A DNA stretch of 64,000 nucleotides from Lampris incognitus (GCF_029633865.1 NC_079214.1:23010373-23074372), one strand, 5' to 3'; shown: positions 1 through 13,221, numbered from the stretch's first letter. Numbers and translations are program-made. The notes: generated from the sequence alone by a model not told the origin.

Positions 1-1108
1 CTAGCCCTCTCCTTACTCTCGTGTCCTCTCCCTCTTCTTTGCTGCTGTTTCTCATAAACACACACACACACTACATGTCAGCCTTGTCAACATATACCTG
101 CTGGGCTCATATTACAAACCCTGTACCAGGGGACGGTTAATGCCTCTCAGGGAAGTTGCATGGGAGGAAGGGATGCCTGCCCCCTCCAACCTTTTCACTT
201 CCCTATATAGGAAGTAATGAGCTACACGTAGGCCAAGAGGAATAAAGGAAAAGTGAAGCATATATGGATTTGCAGTGCAGTCTCGTCCCATTATATTGTG
301 AGAGGCGCTGTCAGTACATCAGTGTGAGTCAAAGGTTTTGTTTATCCAGCTATCTGTGAGGAGTCAGTCTCTAGTCTCCGGGTTTTGCATTGTATTTATA
401 AAGGCTGACTTTGAATTTTAACTTACTGTGATTGACATCAAATTTGACATTTTTCTGCTAATGCATTGCACATGGCATCTTTGAATAATTCTTGGACTTC
501 CCAGATCCTTCGTTTCAACCTCCTCTAGCTTTCGCTGCACGACCTAGTCCTAATTCAAGGCCTTTTTCTCCACAAAACCTCAGGCATCCACGCGCCACAA
601 AACAGGTATGACCCCATGCATCTACACCAGTTTAGTGCCACAGGCCTGGAGGGAGTCCAAAGCTCCCATACACACAGGAGGAAAACTAAACACACAACTC
701 TCACAATAGGTAGAAAGTGGGGAGTGATGCATAGCCAGAGCCATCCCTCAGCAGAGTCAAACACCAACAACTCGGACAACAATACACGGGATCTGATGTT
801 TAACACCCACCGCTGGGAAGTGAGGGGCTACACAAAGACCGGCTCAACCAAAACAGAACCTAAGGTTATACGTGACATTTTAGGATTTCACTTTGGTTTC
901 CATCACCATGTCAGCAGTTAGTCCACTCGCTGGCAATGGGGTATTTATGAAGTTTGTCTGTCGACGATGTGAAAACAGATGTCTGTTTCGAGCCGTGGAG
1001 GAAGGGTGGAGGACTGCCAAAGATCAATGGAATAATATGAATTCTGAAAGGTTCAAGACCAGCTTTTTCTCTCAGGATGCAAGGTAATACATGCTTTTAT
1101 AGAAAGTA

Positions 1109-1148
<40 letters not shown>

Positions 1149-1442
1149 ATGGCATCCATTTTTGGTATGCTGGATTAAAATGTTTATAGTATGGAAAAAT
1201 CTGGTAAATACAAAGGCCGGGGTGTATACTATTTATGCCAGGAATCCAATATGAATTGACTGGACACTATTCTGGAAGAAAATGGCGACTTCACGTGGTT
1301 ATCATGATTGCGTGAGTTGTACCCTCTTGTTGTCACTTCCTCCAATTGACTGGAAATAACATTGCACTGGATACTAAATGCTGTTTGATAAGATATAACA
1401 TATTAAATGGTCTATAGTACTGCTTTGTTTTTGTTTTTTTTA
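1..1442. other. No gene seen; unique-looking sequence
   Basis: Apart from a short CA run at 60-70 and the (GT)n at 1109, I see nothing named. A 64-codon frame at 893-1087 ends near a donor-like AGGTAATAC but matches no domain I know. Confidence 0.5.
1109..1148 (+). repeat. (GT)n microsatellite
   Basis: About 40 bp of GT units with one TT interruption. Confidence 0.95.
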
Positions 1443-1870
1443 TCCCACCCCCCCGCTTTTTCTCCCCAATTGTATCTGGCCAATTGCCCCACTCTTCCGA
1501 GCCATCCTACTCCACCCCCTCTGTCAATCCGGGGAGAGCTGGAGACTTCCACATGCCTCCTCCTATACGTGTGGAGTCGTCAGCCACTTCTTTTCGCCTG
1601 ACAGTGAAGAGTTTCACCAGGGGGACGTACCACATGGGAGGATCACGCTATTCCACCCAGTTCCCCCTCCCCCCAAACAGGACCCTCAACCGACCAGAGG
1701 AGGTGCTAGTGCAGTGACCAGGACACATACCCACATCCGGCTTCCCACCCGCAGACACGGCCAATTGTGTCTGTAGGGACGCCCGACCAAGCCAGAGGTA
1801 ACACGGGGATTTGAACCGCCGACCCCCGTGTTGGTAGGCAACGGAATAGAGTGCCACACCACCTGGATGC
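1443..1870 (-). mobile_element. tRNA-headed SINE, family A, copy 1
   Basis: This is one of seven copies of a roughly 430-bp SINE. In its own orientation the family opens GGCGTCCGGGTAGCGTGG (A-box side), has a B-box-like GGTTCGAATCCCCGTG, a body with CTGCACTAGCGCCTCCTCTG and GTCCCCCTGGTGAAACTC, and ends GGATACAATTGGGGAGAAAA before a G run. This copy is nearly full length in reverse orientation, with its head at 1870. Confidence 0.85.
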
Positions 1871-3473
1871 GGTATACTACACATACTACACACGGTTGGT
1901 GTGTAGTACGAGGTCGAGTATTCAGACCCAGTCTGTGTGGGGGTGAACGAGAGAGGGAGGTCATTAGAGATAGGAACCACAGACGGAGGGGAGAAACATG
2001 TGACTGTAACAAGGTTCGGGCACATTGGGTGGAAGCACACAGGGAAGTCAGTCCACCAATTCACAATATTTATTAACACACTTCAGAAGCCCAGCACCCT
2101 GCCAATACAGGCTCCCTTCAACAAACAGTCCAGTCTTTATCATCCTGTTTTTAGAGGCTCCATGTTTAAAGATGTCACACCATATACACCATGGCGGGTG
2201 TCAGCTTTTCAGCACATCTGGACCTCCTCCTCCTCTCTGTTCAAACACACATACATATATAGGCAAAGAGGTCAGACACAGGTGCTCCACTGTGCCACTC
2301 CAAGTAGTACCTGCCTCCAAATGAATGCCTATACTGCACCCATGTCACCGTGACCCTTGTATCATTCCCTTCCTTTCAACATGACCACCACACACCATCC
2401 ATTACCCAGCATCCTTTGTACCCAACAGTCTGTGAATCAGTATTTCTCTGCAGATGAACATTGCATGGGGTTGTTGGGGTGGGGGTGGGAGTGAGGGAGG
2501 GAGGGAGGAAGAGAGAAGTGAGCCAGAGCAGAATTTGGAGAATGCAGTTAAAATGTGCTTTAATGTACAGGTTGTTTTTGTTAGAGAACCCGGCTTCAGC
2601 TAAGATTTTTATTCAGAACGACTGAAGTAACAGAAACCCAGCGCAACAATATCACTGCAGACCAACTAATACAATGTCATTGCCAACCAAATACTACAGT
2701 TTGCAGCTGGGTAAAAAGCATTCCCGAGTTCAAAGACGACCAAAGGGTAAAAATACGGCCCTTTCCTTCACAAAATAATTAATCTCTGCTTGCAAATGTA
2801 AACTCGTGTTCCCATAATTTAGTCACCATAGCAAATGAGTGATCTATTTGAAGATAAACAGGAAGAAGGAGCAATTTGGACATCTGTGACTGGCCAAGTT
2901 GATTTTTAAGGACTGTTTGCATGATGTATAGCAGGATGTTTGGCTCCACGGTTGCAGTGGACTCTGCAAAAGGAGTAACAGATTGCTTCATAATCAAAAC
3001 CATTCTGAATGCAGGCGTATACATTATCCTCGCGAGGATCAAATCAGCATGGTGATTCACAGGCGCTCCGTGTCAAGGTCAGTCAGTTACATAGTTCATA
3101 CAAACAAAGCAACGTTTCCCTCTGAGGAAGAAGAAAGTTGCAAAAACAAAAACAAAAAAAGACATTGTCTGCTGAGGTTTTCTGATGAAAAGTCCACTGA
3201 AAAGCTGCAGAGCAACAACAATGTCACATGTTGGTTTCTCTCGTCACTTCCAAGCAGGTTTGTGAAATGTTTGCCTCACCGGCTGTTCTCGTACACTTAC
3301 CGGGTGGAGAAGCACAGGCTAATCTTTAAGATGATGCATGTCGCCCGCTGTGCGGTGCCTCGGTGCATGGGGCTTAATACCTGTTGAGTGGACAGAGATT
3401 AGTGAGCTGAGCACTGCAACCCCGGTTTAATGTTGTGCAGGTGCATTTCTCCTCTCAGGTTGAGCATGCCAGC
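1871..3473. other. No gene seen
   Basis: It holds a G-rich tract at 2467-2512 (GGGGTGGGGGTGGGAGTGAG and GAGGGAGG repeats) that could form a G-quadruplex. No coding signature. Confidence 0.5.
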
Positions 3474-3483
3474 TGAGAAGGTT

Positions 3484-3939
3484 TTTTGCTTTTTTTGGAC
3501 CCCCCCCCCTTTTCTCCCCAATTGTATCCAGCCAATTACCCCACTCTTCCAAGCCGTCCCGGTCACTGCTCCACCCCCTCTACCAATCCGGGGAGGGCTG
3601 CAGACTACCACATGCCCCCTCCAATACACGTGGAGTCGCCAGCCACTTCTTTTCACCTGACAGTGAGGAGTTTCACCAGGGGGACGTAGAGCGTGGGAGG
3701 ATCACGCTATTCCTCCCACTATGCCCCCTCCCCCGAACAGGCGCCCGACCAACCAGAGGAGGCGCTAGTGCAGCGACCAGGACACATACCCACATCTGAC
3801 TTCTCACCCGCAGACACAGCCAATTGTGTCTGTAAGGACGCCTGGGCCCAACCAAGCCAGAGGTAACATGGGGATTTGAACCAGCGATCCCTGTGTTGGT
3901 TGGCAACAGAATAGACCGCCACACTACCCGGGCGCCCCC
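3484..3939 (-). mobile_element. tRNA-headed SINE, family A, copy 2
   Basis: Nearly full-length reverse copy; the head ends at 3939 in the reverse form of GGCGCCCGGGTAGTG. A near-perfect 10-bp target duplication, TGAGAAGGTT at 3474-3483 and TGAGAAAGTT at 3941-3950, flanks it. Confidence 0.85.
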
Positions 3940-4124
3940 TTGAGAAAGTTAAATGTGGATGTTTCTCAAGTAATCCGCCAGCACTCGAACTGACGCAGTG
4001 GCGAAAAAAGTATGTAACACCAAAAGCAACGAGTAAGATGAAGACAGAGCCAACAAAACACAGTGTCTGACATAGACAAACAACCATAATACAGAAAATA
4101 AAGACAGACACACAAACATCACAC

Positions 4125-4138
4125 TGTGTGTGTGTGTG

Positions 4139-4218
<80 letters not shown>
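4125..4218 (+). repeat. (GT)n microsatellite
   Basis: About 94 bp of GT units with two GC interruptions. Chance ORFs of Cys-Val repeats across it are not genes. Confidence 0.97.
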
Positions 4219-4221
<3 letters not shown>

Positions 4222-4569
4222 TGGTGCTAATGATTGCTTTTTAATGCAATCACCTGCATCTGCCTGCCATTCTTTGCCTTCATAAGCATGGCCTGTCTGT
4301 CTGTGTGCCTGTCAGCAAACTGTTTCATGTGCAGTGAGCTACGCTGTTCGCTCTAAAGTATTGGCCTTGTGCCTTCAATGTATTTCTGTGTCCGTGTGAT
4401 CCGTTTGTTGTCATTCATTTTGTTTATTCCATTTTAAGCCCTTGAACATCGTGTATAGCAGCTACAGCTGCAAAATAGCTGGGTAGTTAACACTGGCACA
4501 TTAAGTCATGTTGATTGGCATGCCTTATCCATGTAGAAAGACATTTAAAGTAAAGTACAACACAAGTAT

Positions 4570-4657
<88 letters not shown>
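4570..4657 (+). repeat. (CA)n microsatellite
   Basis: About 88 bp of CA units with one AA interruption. It lies 350 bp from the (GT)n array at 4125, in opposite phase, so the two arrays could pair. Confidence 0.97.
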
Positions 4658-4660
<3 letters not shown>

Positions 4661-5139
4661 AAATATGTACATACAAGTACATATCCCATTGAATCTGTCA
4701 TGGATAATCTTAGATATGTTAACGCCATAATATCCCACCAGCATGTGGATAGATACACGTGAGCTGGCTGGCTGTCATGCATAAATCTGTGGCGGAAGGT
4801 ATATATTACACACAGCATGCCAGACTGCAGCATAATAAGCCTATATAACTTGAAGAATCCAAAGAAAGCACGTCAGCGCAATGTAGGATTACATCTGCAT
4901 ACATCATCAAATTGATAATTATTTATCATACAGACGTGCACGATGAAACATTTAGAAGACTAAGATGACTGACAGTCATCTGAAAGCAGGCTGGTTTACC
5001 ATTAGTCAGCCTTCCAGTTGCATTAAATCTAACATGTATACATAGACACCCAAATAAACATGCACACATGTTGATTATATAATATTATATGATATTATAA
5101 TGGCTAATTTTGTGCAGGACAAAGGGTAAAGTTGTAGGC

Positions 5140-5215
5140 CCTACTCATTGTAAGTCACTTGATCTGGATAACGGTATCAGCTGAGTGCCTAAATGTAGCT
5201 GTAAATGTAGGATTT
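5140..5215 (+). repeat. Fish SINE/L2-type 3' tail
   Basis: The text GTAAGTCACTTGATCTGGAT through AACGGTATCAGCTGAGTGCC to AAATGTAG matches the common fish tail 'GGATAAGAGCATCTGCTAAATG' with changes. Only the tail is recognisable. Confidence 0.55.
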
Positions 5216-5736
5216 ATGAAAGGATCTTCTCTCAATAGGGCCCTTACGACTCTAAATGGGCTCCGTGCTGGGAACAGCTGCCCTGCTTGTTCTCCTTTAA
5301 TGGACTCTGCGTGTCAGCCATGTGTTCATGGTACCAAATGTACGGCCAAAATTCAAACTTCCTTTGTAGAGCTAGGTAGGATAATGGAAACTCCAACTCC
5401 ACCATATCAACCGAAATCATCACTAAGGACAAGCCCAGGTGGTCTTTAGGCTAAGCCCTAGAGCTCCTGGCCTAGCAACAAGACTTATGGATGAGGAAGG
5501 CATTGGTGGTGATTATAAGTTAACAAGACCATACTGGAACCAAACCTTCTGAAAGAGGACTAAATAGCTCAGGTACCATATTGTACAACCTGTATTGGTT
5601 GTTTTTTTTACTTTTTGGGGGGATTTTTGTTTTATCAGATGGTGCACAGGAGGACACTTGAGAAAAACTGGGGGAGAGCATCAACATGCACCAACGCATA
5701 TCAGCCAGTTTGCTCTTTTTTTCGTGTGTGTGGATA

Positions 5737-6160
5737 CCCCCCCCCCCCGCTTTTTCACCCCAGTTGTATCCTGCCAATTACCCCACTCTTCCGAGCCATT
5801 CCAGTCACTGCACCACCTCCTCTGCCGATCCGGGGAGGGCTGCAGACTACCACATCCCTCCTCCGATACACGTGGAGTCGCCAGCCGCTTCTTTTCACCT
5901 GACAGTGAGGAGTTTCGCCAGGGGGATGTAGTGCGTGGGAGGCTCACACTATTCCCCCCCAGTGCCCCCCCCCCGAACAGGGGCACTGACAGACCAGAGG
6001 AGGTGCTAGTGCAGCGACCAGGACACATACCCACATCCAGCTTCCCACTCGCAGGCGCAGCCAATTGTGTCCAACCAAGCCAGAGGTAACACGGTGATTC
6101 GAACCGGCGATCCCCGTGTTGGTAGGCAACGGAATAGACCGCCACGCCACCCGGATGCCC
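5737..6160 (-). mobile_element. tRNA-headed SINE, family A, copy 3
   Basis: Reverse copy with the tail C run at 5737-5749 and the head at 6160. It lacks a few bases in the stretch between the B box and the body compared with its sisters. Long chance ORFs cross it on both strands, none with a recognisable domain. Confidence 0.85.
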
Positions 6161-6833
6161 GAGTTTTCTCTTTAATCTGCTGGGCCACTGGCGCACCCCA
6201 CATTGTTTCTGTTGTGTCCATCACACAGGAACGGGGCGAGTGTCACAGACTTGCCATGCTCAGTGGTTCAGTGAGCTGTATAACTCTTCACCGCAAGACA
6301 TTATGTCCTTTTTGATCTATTCAATCTTCTCCCACCCAGGAGATATATTAAAAGTTCTCCAACGCTCCTTACTGCTTACCAGTTCAGGCAGAACAATAGG
6401 CTTTGGACTGAGCTGCGACTCCCTCTCCCACTTGACCTCTTTCTTCTCCCGGGCATGACCTCTCATCGCTCCCTGCCTTCTTGTTTACCTTCCTGACTGA
6501 TGTTTACATCAAACTCCTCCACCTTAATGAAAGGCAGCTTTCAAGAGCCCACTGCGTTTCCTCCGTCAATACGAGGCGGGGAGCGTTTCTCACAGAGAAC
6601 CCTTGAGAGCGAGGGACGCCATGACCCCCTGGCAGTTTGCTATTGAACAGATTTTTCCTTATTTGGTAAAGTAAACATATGTGAACATATAATATCAAGT
6701 TTACACATACGAAGGTACTAGAAATCGTCCCCTTGAACAATATGCATTTGTAGAACAGGCAAACGCATTGAAACAAGAAGCACACGTAACAGAAGAAGAA
6801 GATGAAGAAAAACATGCAATGAAACTGATCCTC

Positions 6834-7090
6834 TGCATTTAGCCCATCCTATATATACACACATCAGAAACAGTGGGCAGCCGCAGCTGCAGCACCCGGG
6901 CACCACCTCCGGTTCTTCCTTCCATTGCCTTGCTCAGGGGCACAGACAGCAGTATTAACCCTAACATGCATGTCTTTTTGATGGTGGGGGGAAACTGGAG
7001 CACCTGGAGGAAACCCACGCAGACACGGGGAGAACACGCAAACCTCACACAGAAAGAACCTGTGATGGCCTGGGGTTCGAACCCATGAAG
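6834..7090 (-). repeat. Reverse SINE/LINE tail with the GCATGTTCTCCCCGTG core
   Basis: Reverse-strand text includes GAAACTGGAGCACCTGGAGG, AACCCACGCAGACACGGGGA and GAACACGCAAACC, the shared core seen in family B, but the left part (CTAACATGCATGTCTTTTTG and upstream) differs. It is a related but separate subfamily, ending at a B-box-like GGGTTCGAACCC. Confidence 0.6.
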
Positions 7091-7821
7091 AGGTCAGAAT
7101 GTAATGTACAGTTTTTATTCGATCTATTAATCATCAAGATACAGTCAAAATGAATGGTTAAGGCATGTTAGGCACGCAGATGCGATTTTATTCCCGGTAA
7201 GAAACATCTTTTATGGTGGTGACATACAATGCCAACACATAGTTGCAGAGTGTGCAGTGGGGTGTGAAAGGGTGAGGTCCAATTGATTGATCAATTCCAT
7301 TGAGGCCAAATCAACAATGAGACATAGTAGATGTGAGCTGCTATTGAATGCAGCAAAGCTGTTCTCACTCATGGGCAACTTCACACACAGTGGATGGGGT
7401 AGATCTTCGTGGATGGGGCATAGTCAATAATTAAATGGCAATCTTTTTTCAGAAGATGAGAATTCATTTCGTTGTTCAGCATGAAAAGTAGACTCTGCTC
7501 TGCAGTCGATATAATGACAATGGGGATTATAAAGAATAATATGTTATACCATATAAGAATATCAAATACCATATGCAGTATAGGTACGGTTGTGTGCCTG
7601 TATAAGAGAGAAAATAATGTGTGTGTGTGTGTTAATATTCTGAATTTGGTAGCATGCTGGGGCCTGCCCAAGGCGCTGTGTGTGCTGTAGCGGACATGAT
7701 GTGTAACAGGTGTGAGGTGGTGAGTGGGAGGAGATGGCCACAGCTGTCCCTCTAGATGCAGGTCATGTCCACCCCATCTGCCTTCCCCCATGTCTCACCA
7801 AACCCATGAGCTCCTGGTGCC

Positions 7822-7823
7822 TG

Positions 7824-7900
<77 letters not shown>
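7822..7900 (+). repeat. (GT)n microsatellite
   Basis: About 78 bp of GT units with GC interruptions at both ends. Confidence 0.97.
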
Positions 7901-7907
<7 letters not shown>

Positions 7908-8280
7908 TGTGCACCATCTCTTGGTTCTGTCATGCTGTAGCCAAGTGACAGCAGCTCTCCCTCCAACATCCAACAATCCCTCTCCACCTGCCCCTTCCGC
8001 CACCAATACCCAGCGGGTACTCAAGGATGCTGGACACATGCAGTTTTAGCCATGTGTCCATTTGACAATGAATTATCACGCCTCATAGCTCCGCTTTAGC
8101 CAGTGGCAAATGAACCTGCACAATCGTCATTAAATCTGCCTGAAAGGAATTATATTTCACAGTGTAAGGCCATTATCTGCAGGTGTGAATTAAATATACC
8201 GGGGGGAAAGTATTAATTAAAACAGTATTCTTATAGTCAGGTCCCACCACGTCTGGTTGAGTTTAATTTACTTTATTTGA

Positions 8281-8419
8281 TTTTTTTTTTTTTTTTTTTG
8301 CTGGGACATCAAGGTGATACCCGATGCTGAAAGCGGATAATTAGAATAGTATTTTACCAGATGACAGCATTTTGTACTGAGCATTGTCAATATTACACAC
8401 ACACACACACACACACACT
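8281..8419 (+). repeat. Poly-T and (AC)n tracts
   Basis: A 19-base T run at 8281-8299 and an (AC)n of about 25 bp at 8395-8419. Confidence 0.9.
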
Positions 8420-8542
8420 GCTGTTGTTGTGCTAGTCCAGGAGAATTGTAATTACATGTTAAATAAATGTTATGATTCTTTAAGGTAATATTTACTATGA
8501 AACAGCCTACGCTCTCATGCATCAATCTAAACCAAAATTTTG

Positions 8543-8981
8543 ACCCCCCCCCTTTTTTTTTCTCCCCAGTTGTATCCGGCCAATTACCCCACTCTTCTGA
8601 GCCATCCCGGTTGCTGCTCCAACCCCTCTGCTGATCCGGGGAGGGCTGCAGACTACCACATGCCTCCTCTGATACACGTCGTGGAGTCACCAGCTGCTTC
8701 TTTTCACCTGACAGTGAGGAGTTTCACCAGGGGGACGTAGCGCATGGGAGGATCACGCTATTTCCCCCAGTCCCCCCCACCCGAACAGGCTCCCCGACCG
8801 ACCAGAGGAGGCGCTAGTGCAGCGACCAGGACACACACCCTCATCCGGCTTTCCACCCGCAGACACAGCCAATTGTGTCTGTAAGGACGCCTGACCACGC
8901 CAGAGGTAACGCAAGGATTCAAACCGGCAATCCCCGTGTTGATAGGCAACGGAATAAACCGCCACGCTACCCGGACGCCCC
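8543..8981 (-). mobile_element. tRNA-headed SINE, family A, copy 4
   Basis: Near full-length reverse copy, head at 8981. It sits 70 bp from copy 5, which points the other way, so the two heads face each other. Confidence 0.85.
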
Positions 8982-9051
8982 TCAAACTTTAGATTTTGAG
9001 CGATACTTGGCCCAGTACCTGTTATGGTATTCCATTAAAAGCATTCTAATT

Positions 9052-9490
9052 GGGCGTCCGGGTAGCATAGCAGTCTATTCCGTTGCCTACCAACACAGAG
9101 GTCTCCGGTTCGAATCCCCGTGTTATCTCCGGCTTGGTCGGGCGTCCCTACAGACATAATTGGCTGTGTCTGCAGGTGGGAGGCCGGATGAGGGTATGTG
9201 TCCTGGTCGCTGCACTAGCGCCTCCTCTGGTTGGTCAGGGCACCTATTCAGGGAGGTGGGGGAACTGGGGGAAATAGCGTGATCCTCCCACGTGTTACGT
9301 CCCCCTGGTGAAACTCCTCACTGTCAGGTGAAAAGAAGCGGCTGGCGACTACACGTGTATCGGAGGAGGCATGTGGTAGACTGCAGCCCTCCCCGGATCA
9401 GCAGAGGGGGTGGAGCAGCGACCAGGATGGCTCGGAAGAGTGGGGTAATTGGCATGGTACAACTTAGGAGAGAAAGGGGGGAGGGGGGAT
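9052..9490 (+). mobile_element. tRNA-headed SINE, family A, copy 5
   Basis: Forward copy from GGGCGTCCGGGTAGC to a G-rich tail. It is flanked by a perfect 10-bp target duplication, CATTCTAATT at 9042-9051 and 9491-9500, which fixes its borders and supports LINE-driven insertion. Confidence 0.9.
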
Positions 9491-10541
9491 CATTCTAATT
9501 GTATTTGATTTAACAGACATTAATATTTGATGAACTTTGATGTTTAACACAACCTGGTACAGTGACAGAAATCATGAACCAGACAAAGACTCCGCACGCT
9601 TCTCGGTAATAATCTGCTATTCCACGATTCTACAATGACATATAATGGCTACTATCTAAATATAGAATGTCATAATGCAAAATTACAGATTTTTTTAAAT
9701 TATGCTCACAGTTTGGTTGTTTCACTTTATATTTTTCTTTGAATGGTGCTCTGCTCTGCTCTTCTTTAAGTGACTGTTGGGATTTCCTACTCCCAAGACA
9801 GCAAACAAGGGCATCCAGATGTCTGACAAGACTTTGACTGGCAGCTGGGGTCAAATGATTACAACCCAATTTGAGATCCATTAATGCCTGATGAAGGATT
9901 GGTAAAAGAGCTTACTTGTCCTTGGTGATGCAATGCCCTCCAGGTAATACCTAAATGGAGGTCATGATGAGAAAATAAATCTTCTCGGCTCCCTGCTTAA
10001 CTGGGATCCACTCTGTCAAAAGAGTGACAGCGATTGAGTGGTAACCTGTCAAACTTATGTATATCTTACACACTGAAATACAGCAGAAATCAGCTCCGGC
10101 TGGAGCACTAGCTTGTTGCTCATATTTCCAAAGTAGTCAGCATAGATGTCGATCACTGGTTTAAACCACTTAAAGACTGCAGTCTGCAGTCAATGAAGGG
10201 TCCACCTTCACAATATAGATTTGCTCACCATGACACTGTGCTCCCTTCCACCGCTGGTGTGTCACAAAGCTCTGAATGGACTCCTAAATGTACCAACTAT
10301 TCTCCAATATACATGCAGACCTTGGTAATGGATGTATGCCCAAACGCTGATGTGATGTGCCATACTGGAGCTGGGAAAACACCAGTTCATTACTGGCCCA
10401 CCATGCTCACTGCATTTTGATGGATTTCCCCAGGATTCTCCACATGGTCTCTGCATTGCACCAGGTAATTGCTATTAGTCTGGGTGCACTACCACTAGTC
10501 CCCAGGCTCAGCTCCTTCATGGCACATTGTCCCTCCTTCCC

Positions 10542-10542
<1 letters not shown>

Positions 10543-10575
<33 letters not shown>
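10543..10575 (+). repeat. (GT)n microsatellite
   Basis: About 33 bp of GT units. Confidence 0.95.
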
Positions 10576-10578
<3 letters not shown>

Positions 10579-11561
10579 AGCATGCACTCTCTTGCTTTTG
10601 CACTGCAGAGACTGGGAGAGGGAGGCTGCATGATAATGATATATGAAATGTAAACTAGAGGTCATCTCTTCCAATAAAGCCCCTATCTCTTAGCCCCTGC
10701 GCATGTAGATGAACCAATAAAGGGCTTTCTCGGCTCCTCTGGTTACTCCCTCATTTCATTGCTACACAGACAAATGAAGGAGGATATCTCACACTTTGTC
10801 TCCCTTATCAGGGAAACAAGGGGGGGGGTGTCAAAGAAAGAAGAAAGCGTGAAGAAGAAATGGAGAAATGTACAAGAGATGAAGTAGAAGAATGAGGTAG
10901 AGGCAGAGAGAAAGAGAGCACGATAGAGGGATAGAAAAGAAATGAAGACACTCCTGGTTTCCAATTAGACTGAATTGAAATAGGATGTGAGATAGATTGG
11001 AAGGACTGTCCAGCGGTAAGCACTGCTAAGATGGGCTGCCGGATTAGGAGGAGATGAGAGGAGAGGGGTTCAATTGGCTTCCCTGCCCCTACGGCTCATC
11101 TCTGCTAGCTGCTGGAGGCTGGTAGAGAAAAGGCACGCGGCAGGGGGTCTGGCATTATAAACTAGCCGCAGCAGTTCGACTGAAAATAATTGACCTCAGC
11201 AGTGAATTCACATTTGAATGTCCACACTTGGCAGTGCTCGCCCGTCATATCAGCGAGGGACGCAGACTTTTGTCAATCTTTGCAAGGACGTTGATTACGG
11301 TTTTCTTTATTCTGTGTGACTGTGAAGCGCTATGATGAAAGCCATAATTTATGACTTCTATGTATGCACGTTGGTTTAGTGCATTTTAATATTGGTCTTT
11401 CATAATTCAAAAGATCTGCATTGAAAAAAGGATTTTTTTTTTGAGTCAGTATTCATCGATAACCAATATGAACCGAAGGAGGTGCAAAGCTAGAATGATA
11501 ATTTAAAAGTTTTGTTTGATTCCTTGGTATATGCTTGGCCGGAATGTCAAATCAAAGAATT

Positions 11562-11695
11562 AAAGTTACAATCCTAACGACTTTCATGCAAACAAATGTC
11601 ATTTTTGATACATTGTTGCTGATGTATTTAATACAGCAGCTAATCTGCATATATCCAAATCATGAAAGCTTTTGTAGTTGCTCATTTTAACGGTT
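11562..11695 (+). repeat. Interspersed repeat, shared with 45153-45317
   Basis: Ordered matches with the second copy include ACAATCCT, CATGCAAACAAA, TTTTTGATAC, CAGCTAATC, AAATCAT and GCTTTTGTA. Similarity is perhaps 70 percent. I cannot name the family. Confidence 0.55.
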
Positions 11696-13220
11696 ATTGT
11701 TGCATAGGATGTTCGCAGTAAATAACCATATGGTGCATAGCCAAAGCACCTAAATGCAGAAGAATTAAGCAGATGGCGGTGAGTTTGAGGAAGCAAATAT
11801 GGGGGATCTAAATAGTAGAGGACTTTTACTAACACAACACTACAGAACAACATCAATAGCGAAAACTTTGGTTCAACCGTGTCCTTTGATTCAAAGGCGG
11901 GAAAGGTGCTGACACAGAAAGAAGTGGAAAGAAGTGTGGTGTTCTGTTCAAACACCAACGCAATTTCTTTTGTCCCAGTATGTGTCAGTCAGTTAAATAC
12001 AGACAGAGTCTTCTGGATTGTCCATTTCCCTTTATAATGGACCTATTCTCTTACATGCATCGATTCCCATCTGCAGCACTAACAGCCCGAGCCATTGGTC
12101 CAGTAAACATAGGAGTAGTCTAGTACTTTTAAATTACCTCAAAGCTGAGAGCTTAATTCAGACATCTTTTCCAAAGGATCGATTCTGTGAAGAAACATAA
12201 TGATATGCTTGGTTGTTTGGCTCGTCTTGAGAAAGCAATTCCACCACTGCTAGCGGCATTTATACTGGGCTGACTTGAAAAACCTGCCACAAGGACTTAT
12301 TTCGTGTTGCCTTGCCATCACTGCAAGGCATTTAAAACAACGAAATGACTGCTCAGGGAGAAATTAAACCCAGGTCGGGGCTGATTTATGACCCATTTCT
12401 ATGACATGACAAAGTCACCTGAAGGTGTGTATTTGATACTTCTGCATGCACATGCACTCACCTAGCACATCTATACCGCGAACAGACAGACCATCGTCTG
12501 CCTTTCTTCTCCGTGCGTGTACCTATATTGTGTGGCCTCGGTTAGGCCCACACTTAATCGCCACATAAATAGTGGGTGCAGATGCACGTCTCAATAATGC
12601 AGCTGACTCCAGAGGTGTCTGACATATCAGTTGACCCCCAGACTTCTAAAACAAATCCTCATGTCACATTACTTAAACATGGCGTCACCTCCACCTATTG
12701 ATCAAGACGGAGGAAAGAGCCCGACCCAGCCTGGTAAGACCTCTCAATTATTCACTGATCCTAAGGCTGTCCAACTTTTCACCATTGCTCTGCTACATGT
12801 CAACACAGTGTTCTTTAAAAAATGCAATAAATAAAGAGCAGGGGGTTAAAGTCTGTTCAGAATTCAGAACACGGGCTGTTTAGCTCCCCCCTCTGCCTCA
12901 AACCCAGGGAACAACTGAGGCGCAGCTTTTCACTCGAGGCAGATAAAGTAAGCAAATTCTCACTGTTTGAACACAAAACCATGCAGATCTGGAGGGGTTG
13001 TCTGGTGGATGAGTGGGATAATAGTGGCTGACCCTTCGGTTGTGCATGAAGAACCCTGTTGACTACCCGTACCGTCCTTGTTGATATGCTAATATGTTTT
13101 AGACTGGGAGAAGTGAAGGGATGGGTAGTTTTTAGTAGTGCCACACAATTAATCTAATCGCAGTCGCGACGTCAGCCTGTGCAATTATATAACCGCAAAG
13201 GCTGCGATTTAAATAATAAA

Positions 13221-13221
<1 letters not shown>

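Larger units (their letters stand above)
6161..8542. other. No host gene seen; repeat tail and microsatellites
   Basis: It contains the reverse tail at 6834-7090, the (GT)n at 7822 and the T run at 8281. The remaining frames are short and without domains. Confidence 0.5.
9501..13127. other. No gene seen
   Basis: It contains a (GT)n at 10543, a G run at 10820 and a purine-rich stretch at 10830-10935, plus the unnamed repeat at 11562. No exon I can support. Confidence 0.5.

Noticed and set aside
893-1087. Small gene or exon encoding MKFVCRRCENRC...
   Set aside because: The Cys pattern is short, there is no known domain, and no matching exons were found nearby.
4487-4833. Long ORFs of Cys-Val or Thr-His repeats across (GT)n/(CA)n arrays here and at 7734-8049, 10357-10653 and 17701-17922
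   Set aside because: They are translations of microsatellites, open in several frames at once, with no other coding sign.
5595-6196. ORFs up to 171 codons across SINE copies (also near 1648-2079, 3399-4111, 8268-9498 and 60728-60967)
   Set aside because: The same frames recur at every copy of the repeat on both strands; they follow the SINE, not a gene.
9052-9125. tRNA gene
   Set aside because: It has A-box and B-box-like motifs but no tRNA cloverleaf; it is the head of a SINE with a target duplication.
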